Origin: Paenarthrobacter aurescens
Lineage (GTDB): Bacteria; Actinomycetota; Actinomycetes; Actinomycetales; Micrococcaceae
NCBI RefSeq assembly: GCF_041549525.1
Contig: NZ_CP157456.1
Location: forward strand, 4,154,001 to 4,218,000
Direction of reading: 5' to 3'
DNA: 64,000 nucleotides
Made by a program: the position numbers and the translations under genes. Below the pieces are notes generated by a model. The model worked only from the letters and a program-made list of their open reading frames with translations. It was not told where the DNA came from and searched no databases. Positions 37,204 to 45,777 of the stretch are shown piece after piece (within the stretch, counting starts at the first letter, position 1; each line of letters opens with the position of its first letter).

Positions 37204-38892
37204 TCAGGCCTGGCTCTGGCCGGCGGGGGTAAGTTGTTCGGTCTGGCTCCCGGTCTTGTCCTGTGAGAGGACCCTGTCGCGGAGCTTGAAATGCTGGAGT
37301 TTGCCGCTGGGATTGCGTGGAAGTTCGTTGACGAAGCGGACATCCCGCGGGTACTTGTACGGGGCGATGGTCTGCTTCACGAAGTCCTGGATTTCCTTGC
37401 GCTTGGTGGCATCGCCGGTGACGCCCTCGCGGAGGACAACGAATGCGCAGACGATGCTGCCCCGCTCTTCATCCGGAACCCCGATGACCGCGTTCTCCAC
37501 CACGTCCGGGTGCTGGTCAATGGCCGTCTCAACCTCGGGCGCACCGATGTTGTAGCCGGAGGAGACAATCATGTTGTCCGAGCGTGCCTGGTACGTAAAG
37601 TACCCGTCTTCGTCCATGGCGAAAGTGTCACCGGTGACGTTCCAGCCACGGACCACGTAGTTGGCCTGCCTCGCGTCATCCAGGTAGCGGCACCCGGTGG
37701 GGCCAATGACGGCCAGGCGTCCGATGTTGCCCGGGCCCAGTTCGTTGCCGTCGTTGTCCAGGATGGTGGCACGGTAACCCGGTACTGCGCGGCCGGTGGT
37801 TCCGGGGCGGATGTCATCCCCTGCCGCGGAAATGAAGACGTGCAGCATCTCCGTGGCACCGATCCCGTTGACCAGCCGCAAACCCGTAGCCTCATGCACG
37901 GCTTCCCAGGTTTCCTTGGACAGGTGCTCTCCCGCGGAGACAGCCATGCGCAGGCCCCGGAGGAGATCTCCACGCTGCTCCTTAAGAATGGCCCGGTACG
38001 CCGTGGGTGCAGTGAAGAGAATGGTGGCACCGGCCGCGGCTGCTGCCTGGGCCAACTCCACAGGGCCGGCCTTCTCAGTCAGGAGCGAGGAAGCGCCGAA
38101 GCGGAGTGGGAAGACCACCAGCCCGCCGAGCCCGAACGTGAATGCCAACGGCGGGGACCCTGCGAACACGTCATCCGCCGTGGGCTCCAGGATGTACCGG
38201 GCGAAGGTGTCCGCATTGGCCAGGATGTCCCTGTGGAAATGCATGGTCACCTTCGGCACGCCGGTGGTGCCCGACGTCGGACCCAGGAGGGCAACGTCAT
38301 CCGCCGCTGTGTCCACTGGAGTGAACTTGCCACTCTTGTGCTCACAGCGCGAGGCGAGGTCGCCGTCGTCGTCGAATCCGTTGCCGGCGCCGTACGTCAG
38401 GACCTTCACCTGGTCTCCTGCCGCGATGGTGAGCTCGTCCACAAACCGGTGATCGGAGATGGCTACCACCGGCTTGGTGAGTTCTATCAGCGTGGAGACC
38501 TCGCTGGAGCGCAGCATGGGCATGGTGGTGACAACCACGGCGCCGGTCTTCAGTACACCGAGCCAGGCTGCCACGATCCAAGGGTTATTGGGCCCACGGA
38601 GGAGCACGCGGTTGCCCGGAACAACCCCGAGGTCTTCGGTGAGCACCTGGGCTACCTGGTTTGAACGCTGCTGGAGCTGACCATAGGTCCACACCGAGCC
38701 GTCCGGTGTCCACAGGGCAGGCCGGTCCGCGCCGAACCTTTCGACAGCGTCGTCGATCAGCACGGCAGCGGCGTTGAGCCGTTCCGGGTATTTGAGTTCG
38801 GGGAGGGTGAATTCAAGCGCAGGCCAAGTATCGGCGGGCGGCAAGTGGTCGCGGGTGAACGTGTCCACGTGGGCCGATGGCATCATGCTCAT
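37204..38892 (-). CDS. Aryl-CoA ligase (benzoate/2-aminobenzoate type)
   Basis: A 562-residue AMP-forming ligase that activates an aromatic acid to its CoA thioester. It has the ATP loop PTSGTTGVPKVTMHF, NGIGATEMLHVFISAAGDDIRPGTTG (typical of benzoate-CoA ligases), the hinge TYQARSDNMIVSSGYNIG and the catalytic C-terminal lysine in NPSGKLQHF. The true start is ATG at 38892 (MSMMPSAHV) with AAAGGA upstream; the longer frame lies over the thioesterase gene. It lies just upstream of the hydroxylase gene, which needs an aryl-CoA. Confidence 0.92.
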   Translation of the reverse strand: MSMMPSAHVDTFTRDHLPPADTWPALEFTLPELKYPERLNAAAVLIDDAVERFGADRPALWTPDGSVWTYGQLQQRSNQVAQVLTEDLGVVPGNRVLLRGPNNPWIVAAWLGVLKTGAVVVTTMPMLRSSEVSTLIELTKPVVAISDHRFVDELTIAAGDQVKVLTYGAGNGFDDDGDLASRCEHKSGKFTPVDTAADDVALLGPTSGTTGVPKVTMHFHRDILANADTFARYILEPTADDVFAGSPPLAFTFGLGGLVVFPLRFGASSLLTEKAGPVELAQAAAAAGATILFTAPTAYRAILKEQRGDLLRGLRMAVSAGEHLSKETWEAVHEATGLRLVNGIGATEMLHVFISAAGDDIRPGTTGRAVPGYRATILDNDGNELGPGNIGRLAVIGPTGCRYLDDARQANYVVRGWNVTGDTFAMDEDGYFTYQARSDNMIVSSGYNIGAPEVETAIDQHPDVVENAVIGVPDEERGSIVCAFVVLREGVTGDATKRKEIQDFVKQTIAPYKYPRDVRFVNELPRNPSGKLQHFKLRDRVLSQDKTGSQTEQLTPAGQSQA

Positions 38893-38954
38893 GGCCGGTC
38901 CTTTCAGTGGTGCGTCGTTAGAGCGAGGGAGTTGGGAGTTGGGGGTACTGCTGT

Positions 38955-39827
38955 TCAGGCTCCGGCGCGGATCATGCCCTCTTGGGCCACAGTGGCAAGG
39001 AGTCTTCCTTGGCGATCGAAGAAGCGGCCCATGGCCAGGCCCCTGTTGCTTTGACCGGAAATGGCGTCCTGGGCGTAGAGCACCCAGTCGTCCGCGCGGC
39101 CGTCCCGGTGGAACCACATGGAGTGGTCCAGGCTGGCTGTGGCGAGTCCCGGGGTGGACCAGTTGAGTCCGTTCACCCGGAGCAGCGGCTCCAAAATCGT
39201 GTAATCGCAGACGTAAGCCAACGCTGTGCGGTGGAGGTCGGCGTCGTCGGGCAGGGCGTCGAAGGCTTTGACCCAAATCGCCTGCTGCGGCACTGAACCG
39301 CCTTCCAATTCGATATATACCGGCCCGGGAATATGGCGCATATCGAAGCTGCGTCCGGTGGACCAGTAGTCCGCGGCCTTGCCGTCCACGCCGTCCAATG
39401 CTTCCGCTGCCGAACGCAGGGACTCAGGCTCGACGGCGGCAGGAGCCTCGGGTTGGAAATCCGGACCGTCCTCGGGAACCTGGAACGAGCCCATGGCGGC
39501 GTACACGGGCTTGCCGTTCTGGAAACCGCGAACCGTGCGGGTGGAGTATCCGCGGCCATCCCGCAGGCGTTCCACTTCGTAGCGGACACTGGAACCGATA
39601 TCCACCGGACGCATGAAGTAGCTGTGCATCGAGTGCAAAGTCCTGTCAGCATCAACGGACCGCATCATAGCGGCCGCGGCCTGTGCCACCATGTCTCCAC
39701 CATAGGCTTTTGGCCACGGCACGTACTGGGTGGTTGCTTCATAGGCTTCGTCAAACACCTCGGCTGTTGTGGGCGTGAGTTCAACGGCCTTAAGGAAAGT
39801 CTCGGAGGTCAGGGTTCCAGTGATCAT
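38955..39827 (-). CDS. TesB-type acyl-CoA thioesterase II
   Basis: A 290-residue double-hot-dog thioesterase. The N-terminal module has AYGGDMVAQAAAAMMRSVDADRTLHSMHSYFMRPVDIGSSVRYEVE. The C-terminal module has GLATASLDHSMWFHRDGRADDWVLYAQDAISGQSNRGLAMGRFF, with the Asp-His and Gln-type catalytic groups of the TesB family. In this operon it may hydrolyse the product of the hydroxylase/reductase from CoA. It starts 3 bases after the cupin stop. Confidence 0.9.
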   Translation of the reverse strand: MITGTLTSETFLKAVELTPTTAEVFDEAYEATTQYVPWPKAYGGDMVAQAAAAMMRSVDADRTLHSMHSYFMRPVDIGSSVRYEVERLRDGRGYSTRTVRGFQNGKPVYAAMGSFQVPEDGPDFQPEAPAAVEPESLRSAAEALDGVDGKAADYWSTGRSFDMRHIPGPVYIELEGGSVPQQAIWVKAFDALPDDADLHRTALAYVCDYTILEPLLRVNGLNWSTPGLATASLDHSMWFHRDGRADDWVLYAQDAISGQSNRGLAMGRFFDRQGRLLATVAQEGMIRAGA

Positions 39828-39830
39828 GGT

Positions 39831-40313
39831 TTAGGCCCGGCGGTAGTCGGCGAGGGTTTCGTCGGCAACGTCCTCGAGGTTGACCACGAGGTTCTCCGGC
39901 GTGCGGGCCGTGAGCCAAACGAGTTCTTCGGTGATGGACATGTTGGCTTCAACATGGGGCATGAACGGCGGCACGAACACCCAGTCGCCGGCTTTCATGT
40001 CAATGAACTCGGAGTAGTTCTCGCCGAAGTAGATCCGGCCGTGGCCGCGCAATACGTAACCGCCGGTCTCAGCCTCGCCGTGGTGGTGCGGGAGTGAGCG
40101 GTATCCGGGAGTGTTGGACACCTGGCCGAACCAGATCTTGGTTGCCGGCGTGTGCTGGATGCTGACGCCGGAGACCCGGATGCAGTCACCGGACTGGGCC
40201 GTGTTGGTATCTTCGGCACCGGCGCGGGTGACTACCGGGACAACCTTGCCGTCGGCCTGGGCGTAGATGGAGTTATCGCCGTCGAGGCGGTATTCGGTGG
40301 TGCTCTGGCTCAT
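39831..40313 (-). CDS. Single-domain cupin
   Basis: A 160-residue cupin. The metal-site motifs are visible: PHHHGEAETGGYVLRGHGRIYFG (His, His, Glu-type first motif) and FVPPFMPHVEANMS (second-motif His). Such small cupins may act as dioxygenases or isomerases or simply bind a ligand. Here it sits between an FAH-type hydrolase and a thioesterase, so a ring-cleavage or tautomerase step on an aromatic intermediate is possible. It is not long enough to be a standard gentisate 1,2-dioxygenase, which has two cupin domains. Confidence 0.85.
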   Translation of the reverse strand: MSQSTTEYRLDGDNSIYAQADGKVVPVVTRAGAEDTNTAQSGDCIRVSGVSIQHTPATKIWFGQVSNTPGYRSLPHHHGEAETGGYVLRGHGRIYFGENYSEFIDMKAGDWVFVPPFMPHVEANMSITEELVWLTARTPENLVVNLEDVADETLADYRRA

Positions 40314-40330
40314 GGGGTTCTCCTTTGTTG

Positions 40331-41209
40331 TTAGACGGTTGCTTCAGCGTGTGCGTGGATTCGGAACTGGTTCTCCAGCCGGCCGATCCCATCGATTTCA
40401 GTGGTGAGGACGTCGCCGTCCTCGAGGTAGCGCGGCGGGGTCATTCCCATTCCCACTCCCCCGGGCGTGCCCGTCAGGACGAGGTCGCCGGGACGCAGGA
40501 CGGTGAACTGCGATATGTAGGACAGCAGCTGTGCCGGGCCGAACACCAAGGTGCTGGTGTTCCCATGCTGCACCAGCTCGCCGTTGACGTAGCCGCGGAC
40601 CTCAAACTCTTCCCCGGCCTCATCCGCCGTGACCATCACCGGGCCTACCGGGGTGGTGGCATCCCACGCTTTGCCTTGGAACCACTGCAGGGTGCGGCTC
40701 TGCCAATCGCGCATGGAAACGTCATTGGCAACCGTGTACCCGCCAATGGCCTCACGGGCCTGGTCTTCGTCCGCACGGAACAGTTCAGAACCCACGACGA
40801 CGGCCAGCTCGGCTTCCCAGTCGACGCGGCCACTGCCATGGACTTCCACGGCGTCGTTGGCTCCCAGCAGAGTGTCCGCGTACTTGGCGAACAGCGTGGG
40901 ATATTCCGGAAGTTCACGGCCCATTTCCTGAATATGGTCGCCGTAGTTCAGGCCGCAGCAGATCACTTTGCCGGCACGGGGCAGGAGCGGCGCAAGGTCA
41001 GCGTCCGCCGCAGCGATGAGGTTGATCTCCGTGGACGCTTGGTCCTTGTCCGCCGCAGCTTCTGCTGCCTTCTCTACAACAAGACGCCACTGCGGCTGGG
41101 CCAGCAGGGCCCCAACATCAAGGGCCGGCAGCGTGAGGTAAGAGCCGGCGCCCGTGACGAGCGCCGCCGTCGTACTTCCGCCGGCCGTACGCAAGGTGGC
41201 TAGTTTCAT
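40331..41209 (-). CDS. Fumarylacetoacetate-hydrolase-family enzyme
   Basis: A 292-residue FAH-fold enzyme, the first gene of the operon. KVICCGLNYGDHIQEMG opens the catalytic domain. Metal ligands are expected in VDWEAELAVVVG (two Glu) and GYTVANDVSMRDWQ (Asp), and LVLTGTPGGVGMGMTPPRYLEDGD is the conserved C-terminal segment. Family members cleave acylpyruvates or hydrate/decarboxylate 2-oxo-acids after ring fission. In the gentisate route the equivalent is fumarylpyruvate hydrolase. The substrate here is inferred only from context. Confidence 0.88.
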   Translation of the reverse strand: MKLATLRTAGGSTTAALVTGAGSYLTLPALDVGALLAQPQWRLVVEKAAEAAADKDQASTEINLIAAADADLAPLLPRAGKVICCGLNYGDHIQEMGRELPEYPTLFAKYADTLLGANDAVEVHGSGRVDWEAELAVVVGSELFRADEDQAREAIGGYTVANDVSMRDWQSRTLQWFQGKAWDATTPVGPVMVTADEAGEEFEVRGYVNGELVQHGNTSTLVFGPAQLLSYISQFTVLRPGDLVLTGTPGGVGMGMTPPRYLEDGDVLTTEIDGIGRLENQFRIHAHAEATV

Positions 41210-41230
41210 TGCGGGTTCCCTTCGAGATTT

Positions 41231-41262
41231 TGTGATGTGTCGACTTTTTTACGATCGTCACA
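41231..41262. promoter_or_regulatory. Inverted repeat in divergent catabolic promoter
   Basis: TGTGATGTGTCGAC at 41231 and CGATCGTCACA at 41252-41262 make outer arms TGTGA / TCACA and inner TCG / CGA, separated by a T run. It lies between the aryl-CoA operon and the divergent ridA-like gene, 22 bases before the operon's first ATG. Operator candidate for a PaaX, GntR or IclR-type regulator. Confidence 0.4.
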
Positions 41263-41346
41263 TATGCTCAACGTAGCACGGCGGAAATGATCTGCACAGA
41301 GGCTTTCCAAAAGTTTTTTGCAGTTGCCACAACGAGGAGGAACAGC

Positions 41347-41745
41347 ATGAGCCACACAACGATCAACCCGGAATCGCTGCCCAAGCCATCGGGCTTTGCC
41401 CACGGGATCCTGGCCGGCAACACCGTTTTCCTGGGCGGGCAGACGGCCCTGGACAAGAACATGAACATCGTTCCCGGCGGCATCGTGGAGCAGTTCACCC
41501 AGGCGTTCACCAACGTTTTGACCACTCTGCGCGAGGCCGGCGGGCAGCCCGAAGACTTGGTCAACGTGACCATCTACCTCACGGATGTGGATGACTACAT
41601 GGCCAACGGACGCGAAATCGGACGCATCTGGCGCGACATGGCTGGTTCGCAGTACCCCGCCATGGCCGGAATCGGCGTCACGCGTCTTTGGCAGAAGGAA
41701 GCCCTCATTGAAATCCAGGGCATCGCGGTGATTCCGGAGCGCTAA
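41347..41745 (+). CDS. RidA-family deaminase
   Basis: A 132-residue trimer-type protein of the RidA/YjgF family. PSGFAHGILAGNTVFLGGQTALD, FTNVLTTLREAGGQPEDLVNVTIYLTD and the C-terminal ALIEIQGIAVIP are family landmarks. A conserved Arg normally contacts the substrate carboxylate (here near VTRLW). RidA proteins hydrolyse reactive enamines or imines to ketones plus ammonia. It is divergent from the aryl-CoA operon and shares its promoter gap. It would deal with the imine/enamine expected if the aromatic substrate carries an amino group. GAGGAGG precedes the ATG at 41347. Confidence 0.92.
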   Translation: MSHTTINPESLPKPSGFAHGILAGNTVFLGGQTALDKNMNIVPGGIVEQFTQAFTNVLTTLREAGGQPEDLVNVTIYLTDVDDYMANGREIGRIWRDMAGSQYPAMAGIGVTRLWQKEALIEIQGIAVIPER

Positions 41746-41751
41746 TCCTCT

Positions 41752-41816
41752 GGAGTTTTTGTACAGATACCGCCCCTAAAACCGCTTCTAAAGGGCATTA
41801 TCTGTACAAAAACTCC
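41752..41816. repeat. Long inverted repeat, second copy
   Basis: Perfect 18-bp arms GGAGTTTTTGTACAGATA (41752-41769) and TATCTGTACAAAAACTCC (41799-41816), with an inner GCCCCT / AAGGGC pairing. It shares the 13-base arm GAGTTTTTGTACA with 15914-15976. Located 6 bases after the ridA-like stop; may act as terminator. Confidence 0.88.
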
Positions 41817-41839
41817 CGGCTATGACGCAGGATTGGCCT

Positions 41840-42184
41840 ATGGGAACCGTCACCGAATACTTGGAAAGCGTCACCGAGGACAACCGCTCCATTTTGGAAC
41901 GGATTGTGGGGATCGCCCGCGAGCTCGCGCCCGATGCCGAAGAAGGCGTCAGCTACGGCATGCCCGCACTGCTGGTTGATGGCAAGGGCTTCCTCAGCGT
42001 GCTCGAAACCAAGAAACACTTGGCCCTGTACCCGTTCAGCGGGCAGATCCTGCCGGAAATGTCCGAGGAGCTTGGGGGTTACTCGTGGTCGCCGGGGACG
42101 CTGCGGTTTTCTGCGGACAACCCAGTGCCGGACTCCATGGTGCGCCGGATCCTGGAGACGCGATTGGCAGCAATTCGGAAGTAA
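41840..42184 (+). CDS. DUF1801-family protein
   Basis: A 114-residue protein of the DUF1801 (YdhG/frataxin-like fold) group. TVTEYLESVTEDNRSILERIVGIARELAPDAEEGVSYGMPALLVDGKGFLSVLETKKHLALYPFSG is the whole conserved core. Some family members are proposed iron chaperones; the general function is unsettled. The ATG at 41840 has AGGA 8 bases upstream; the ATG at 41822 lies in the end of the inverted repeat with no ribosome site. It is tail-to-tail with the IclR gene, with no gap. Confidence 0.85.
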   Translation: MGTVTEYLESVTEDNRSILERIVGIARELAPDAEEGVSYGMPALLVDGKGFLSVLETKKHLALYPFSGQILPEMSEELGGYSWSPGTLRFSADNPVPDSMVRRILETRLAAIRK

Positions 42185-42988
42185 TCAGTGCTTGGCGGAA
42201 ACGTCCTGGGAGATGGCGTGTGCCGTGGCCACAACTTCCTGACGGACCGCGTCCAGGTACTTCGCCGGATCCGGCTGGGCGGCCACAGCCTGAGCCTGCA
42301 GGGACACGTTGATCGCAGCCACATTGTCGCCGTTGTTGTGGTTCCACACCGGGGCAGCAATGGACATCAGCCCGATCTCCAGCTCCTGGTCCAGCAGGCA
42401 CCAGCCCTGCGAACGGACCTGCTCGACGGCGGCCCTCAAGTGGGGGACGCTGGCGACGGTTCGCGGGGTGAGTGGGGTGAGTTCCGCCGTCGAGAGGTAG
42501 GCCTCTAGCTTGGCCTGCGGCAATCCGGCGAGCAGCACGCGACCCATGGACGTGGCATAGGCCGGGAAACGCGTGCCCACCGTGATGCCCACGTTCATGA
42601 TCCGGCGCGTAGCCACGCGGGCCACGTAGAAGATGTCCGGCCCGTCCAACACCGCTGCGGACGTGGACTCCCCCAGCTTCAGGCTCAGTTGCTCCAGGTG
42701 CGGCTGTGCCAACTGCGGCAAGGACAATGCCGACAAATACGAGTAGCCGAGCTGCAACACCTTTGCCGTGAGTGCGAAAGTCTTGCCATCCGTACGGACA
42801 TAGCCCAGCTCAACCAAGGTGTGCAGGAAGCGGCGGGCCGTGGCACGGGTCAGATCCGTGCGGGCAGCGACTTCGCTGAGTGTCATCACCGGGTTGTTCG
42901 CGTCGAACGCCCGGATCACCGCCAGACCCCGGGCCAGCGACTGAACATACTGATCGCTGGCTTGTGGGGTTCCTGCGGAGTCGGTCAT
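42185..42988 (-). CDS. pcaR: IclR-family regulator, PcaR/PobR type
   Basis: A 267-residue regulator. The N-terminal winged helix is YVQSLARGLAVIRAFDANNPVMTLSEVAARTDLTRATARRFLHTLVELGYV. The C-terminal effector domain has VGTRFPAYATSMGRVLLAGL and GWCLLDQELEIGLMSIAAPV. The opening pattern (VQSLARGLAVIRAF) is typical of the PcaR/PcaU/PobR branch, which controls protocatechuate and hydroxybenzoate genes and responds to protocatechuate or 3-oxoadipate. It lies directly downstream of pcaJ on the same strand. I chose ATG 42988; the extra upstream frame is repeat DNA. The symbol is an inference from branch and context. Confidence 0.85.
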   Translation of the reverse strand: MTDSAGTPQASDQYVQSLARGLAVIRAFDANNPVMTLSEVAARTDLTRATARRFLHTLVELGYVRTDGKTFALTAKVLQLGYSYLSALSLPQLAQPHLEQLSLKLGESTSAAVLDGPDIFYVARVATRRIMNVGITVGTRFPAYATSMGRVLLAGLPQAKLEAYLSTAELTPLTPRTVASVPHLRAAVEQVRSQGWCLLDQELEIGLMSIAAPVWNHNNGDNVAAINVSLQAQAVAAQPDPAKYLDAVRQEVVATAHAISQDVSAKH

Positions 42989-43011
42989 GGTTACCAATCC
43001 TAGATTGCGTT

Positions 43012-43133
43012 GCGGGCCCCACAACGCGAGGGGGCCAACGTTGCGGGGCCTACTCTGCGCGCTTGGTTCACGAAATGGCGCGCAAAGCGGGCCCCACAAC
43101 GCGAGGGGGCCAACGTTGCGGGGCCTACTCTGC
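43012..43133. repeat. Palindromic intergenic element, tandem copies
   Basis: A 47-base sequence starting GCGGGCCCCACAACGCGAGG is repeated exactly at 43012-43058 and 43087-43133, period 75. Between them TTGCGGGGCCTACTCTGCGC (43041) pairs with GCGCAAAGCGGGCCCCACAA (43080-43099) to form the roughly 60-base hairpin also seen at 12501 and 52893. The last copy runs over the pcaJ stop codon (43125-43127). Confidence 0.85.
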
Positions 43134-43793
43134 CTTCTTCAAGGGCAGCGGCACGAGCTCCTGGATTTCTTCGAGGGTGCAGCCGAACGTCTCCCGGACG
43201 GTGACGCCGTGGGGTCCTGTGAGGAATACAGCCTTGTCCGTGTACACGCGGGTCACGCAGCCCACGCCGGTGAGCGGGTAGCTGCACTGCTCCACGAGCT
43301 TGGACACTCCCTCGCGGGTCAGGAGGGTCATCATCACAAACACATCCTTGGCCCCGGTGGCCAAATCCATGGCGCCACCCACCGCCGGGATGGCGTCCGG
43401 AGCGCCGGTGTGCCAGTTGGCGAGGTCACCGGTTGCAGAGACCTGAAAAGCCCCGAGGACGCAGATGTCCAAGTGCCCGCCACGCATGATCGCGAACGAG
43501 TCGGCGTGGTGGAAGTACGAGGCCCCGGGCAGCTCGGTGACGGGAATCTTGCCGGCGTTAATCAAATCGCCATCGATCTCATCACCAACAGCCGCCGGGC
43601 CCATGCCGAGCATCCCGTTCTCCGTGTGGAGCGTGATGTTTTGTTCCTCAGTGAGGTAGTTGGACACCAGGGTGGGCTGGCCGATGCCCAGGTTCACGAA
43701 CGAACCGGGGGCGATGTCGCGGGCCACCAGCTGGGCGAGTTCGTCGCGGCCCAACGGCTTCTCCGAGGTTTGGAGGCTGGTTTGGGTGCTCAT
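43125..43793 (-). CDS. pcaJ: 3-oxoadipate CoA-transferase, subunit B
   Basis: A 222-residue beta subunit of the heterodimer that moves CoA from succinyl-CoA to 3-oxoadipate. The active-site glutamate is in ITLHTENGMLGMGP; NLGIGQPTLVSNY and GGHLDICVLGAFQVS are further conserved segments. The ATG at 43793 has AAGGTGG 8 bases upstream. It follows pcaI with a 2-base gap. The 3' end lies in a recurring palindromic element. Confidence 0.95.
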   Translation of the reverse strand: MSTQTSLQTSEKPLGRDELAQLVARDIAPGSFVNLGIGQPTLVSNYLTEEQNITLHTENGMLGMGPAAVGDEIDGDLINAGKIPVTELPGASYFHHADSFAIMRGGHLDICVLGAFQVSATGDLANWHTGAPDAIPAVGGAMDLATGAKDVFVMMTLLTREGVSKLVEQCSYPLTGVGCVTRVYTDKAVFLTGPHGVTVRETFGCTLEEIQELVPLPLKKAE

Positions 43794-43795
43794 GA

Positions 43796-44479
43796 TCAAG
43801 CCACCTTTTCTGCGCTGGAACCGCTGACGCGGACCACGCTGTTGACGTAGATACCGGGTGTCACCACGTTCTCCGGATCCAGGGAACCGGTAGGCACGAT
43901 TTCCGAGACCTGCACGATGGTGTGCTTGGCTGCGGCGGCCATGATGGGTCCGAAGTTCCGGGCAGTCTTGCGGTAGACCAGGTTGCCCTTGCCGTCAGCC
44001 TTGAGTGCCTTGATCAGCGCGACGTCGGCGTGGATGGGCGTTTCGAACACCTGCCATTTCCCGTCCAGCAACCGGGTTTCCTTGCCCTCGGCCAGCGTGG
44101 TGCCGTACCCGGTGGGGGTAAAGAACCCGCCAATACCGGCACCGGCAGCACGGATGCGCTCGGCGAGGTTGCCCTGCGGAACCAGTTCCAGCTCGATCTC
44201 ACCCGCATGGTATTTGGCGTCGAAGTGCCAGGAATCGGACTGACGGGGGAAGGAACAGATCATTTTACGGACCCGGCCTTCCTTGATGAGCAGCGCCAGG
44301 CCCTGATCGCCCTGGCCGGCGTTGTTGTTCACCACGGTGAGGTCCTTCGCACCGCATTCCATGAGGGCGTCGATCAGTTCGAACGGCTGCCCGGCGTTGC
44401 CGAACCCGCCGATCATCACAGTGGAACCATCCTTGATCCCGGCAACAGCCTCGCCAACAGTGTCAATAAATTTCAGCAT
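43796..44479 (-). CDS. pcaI: 3-oxoadipate CoA-transferase, subunit A
   Basis: A 227-residue alpha subunit, partner of PcaJ. It has the CoA-transferase glycine motif MIGGFGNAGQPFELIDAL near the N-terminus. CSFPRQSD and GFFTPTGYGTTLAEGKE follow. The start is ATG at 44479 (MLKFIDTVGEAVAGI); the longer frame reads over pcaF. It is 7 bases after the pcaF stop. The succinyl-CoA specificity is inferred from the pca context. Confidence 0.95.
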   Translation of the reverse strand: MLKFIDTVGEAVAGIKDGSTVMIGGFGNAGQPFELIDALMECGAKDLTVVNNNAGQGDQGLALLIKEGRVRKMICSFPRQSDSWHFDAKYHAGEIELELVPQGNLAERIRAAGAGIGGFFTPTGYGTTLAEGKETRLLDGKWQVFETPIHADVALIKALKADGKGNLVYRKTARNFGPIMAAAAKHTIVQVSEIVPTGSLDPENVVTPGIYVNSVVRVSGSSAEKVA

Positions 44480-44486
44480 GATCCAC

Positions 44487-45701
44487 CTATTCCGATACGC
44501 CCGCAGTAACGTTTTCGAGCACCACTGCCAGGCCTTGGCCCACGCCGATGCAGATCGCTGCGACGCCCCAGCGCTGCCCTGAAGCCTGCAGGGACCTGGC
44601 GAGCGTGCCCAGGATGCGCGTGCCGGAAGCACCCAGCGGGTGACCCATGGCGATCGCGCCACCGTGCTGGTTCACGATTGCGGGGTCAATCCCCCACGCG
44701 TCAACGCACGCCAGCGACTGCGCGGCAAACGCTTCGTTAAGTTCGACGGCGCCCACCTGGTCCCAGCCGATGCCCGCCTTCGCGAGGGCCTTGTTAGCGG
44801 CCTCCACCGGGGCGAATCCGAAGAACTGGGGATCATTGCCGTGCGCACCGCGGCCCGCGATCCGGGCCAGTGGTTCAAGGCCAAGGATGGACGAAGCAGC
44901 CTCTGAGCCGATCCACGCCGCCGAAGCACCATCAGACAACGGCGAGGCGTTCCCGGCGGTGACCGTACCGCCGTCGGGCCCGTCAGACTCAGGCCGGAAC
45001 ACGGTCTTCAATCCGGCCAGCTTCTCCGCAGACGAACCGGCGCGGATGCCCTCGTCACGGACGAGGTCCGTGCCGGGAACCTGTGACACAAGGTTGTCGT
45101 AGAAGCCTTCGTTCCACGCAGTGTCGGCCAGGTTGTGGGAGTCGGCCGCAAAGGCATCCTGCCGTTCCCTGGTGATGCCGTACTTTTCGCGGAGCCGTTC
45201 GGTGGCCTCGCCCAAGGAGATGGTCCAGTCCTTGTTCATGGCCGGGTTGACCAATCGCCAACCGAGCGTGGTGGAGGCCAAGGTCATGTCGCCAGCCGGG
45301 TAGGGCTTGGACGTCTTGGGCAGCACCCACGGCGCACGGGACATGGATTCGGCGCCACCCACCAGCATCAATTCAGCGTCACCGGCGTTGATCTGCCGCG
45401 AAGCGATGATCGCCGCGTCCAACGAGGAACCGCAGAGCCGGTTGACCGAGGTGCCGGGAATGGAGACCGGCAGGCCAGCCAGGAGCGTGGCCATGCGGGC
45501 TACGTTGCGGTTTTCCTCGCCGGCACCGTTGGCGTTGCCGAAAACCACTTCATCGATCCGCTCCGGATCCAGCCCCGGCGCACGCTTGACGGACTCGCGG
45601 ACCACGTGGGCGGCAAGGTCATCCGGGCGGACAGCAGCAAGACCGGAGCCGAACTTGCCAAAGGGCGTGCGCACGGCGTCGTACACAAAAGCCTGTTTCA
45701 T
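44487..45701 (-). CDS. pcaF: 3-oxoadipyl-CoA thiolase
   Basis: A 404-residue thiolase that splits 3-oxoadipyl-CoA into succinyl-CoA and acetyl-CoA. The acyl-accepting Cys is in SVNRLCGSSLDA, the active His in GGAIAMGHPLGASG and the second Cys in CIGVGQG. AFVYDAVRTPFGKFGSGLA at the N-terminus is characteristic of PcaF/PaaJ thiolases. I chose ATG 45701 over an earlier in-frame start by the AAAGAG site. It is flanked by pcaC and pcaI. Confidence 0.95.
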   Translation of the reverse strand: MKQAFVYDAVRTPFGKFGSGLAAVRPDDLAAHVVRESVKRAPGLDPERIDEVVFGNANGAGEENRNVARMATLLAGLPVSIPGTSVNRLCGSSLDAAIIASRQINAGDAELMLVGGAESMSRAPWVLPKTSKPYPAGDMTLASTTLGWRLVNPAMNKDWTISLGEATERLREKYGITRERQDAFAADSHNLADTAWNEGFYDNLVSQVPGTDLVRDEGIRAGSSAEKLAGLKTVFRPESDGPDGGTVTAGNASPLSDGASAAWIGSEAASSILGLEPLARIAGRGAHGNDPQFFGFAPVEAANKALAKAGIGWDQVGAVELNEAFAAQSLACVDAWGIDPAIVNQHGGAIAMGHPLGASGTRILGTLARSLQASGQRWGVAAICIGVGQGLAVVLENVTAGVSE

Positions 45702-45777
45702 GGGTTTCTCTTTCTCTTCGCCCAACCAGGTAGCAGTTCAGGCCGTTGTGAACGATGAAAACGGCCTGACGTGCAGC

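Noticed and set aside
43000..43287. Open frames within the 43 kb repeat
   Set aside because: They translate the palindromic element and the opposite strand of pcaJ; no ribosome site or domain.
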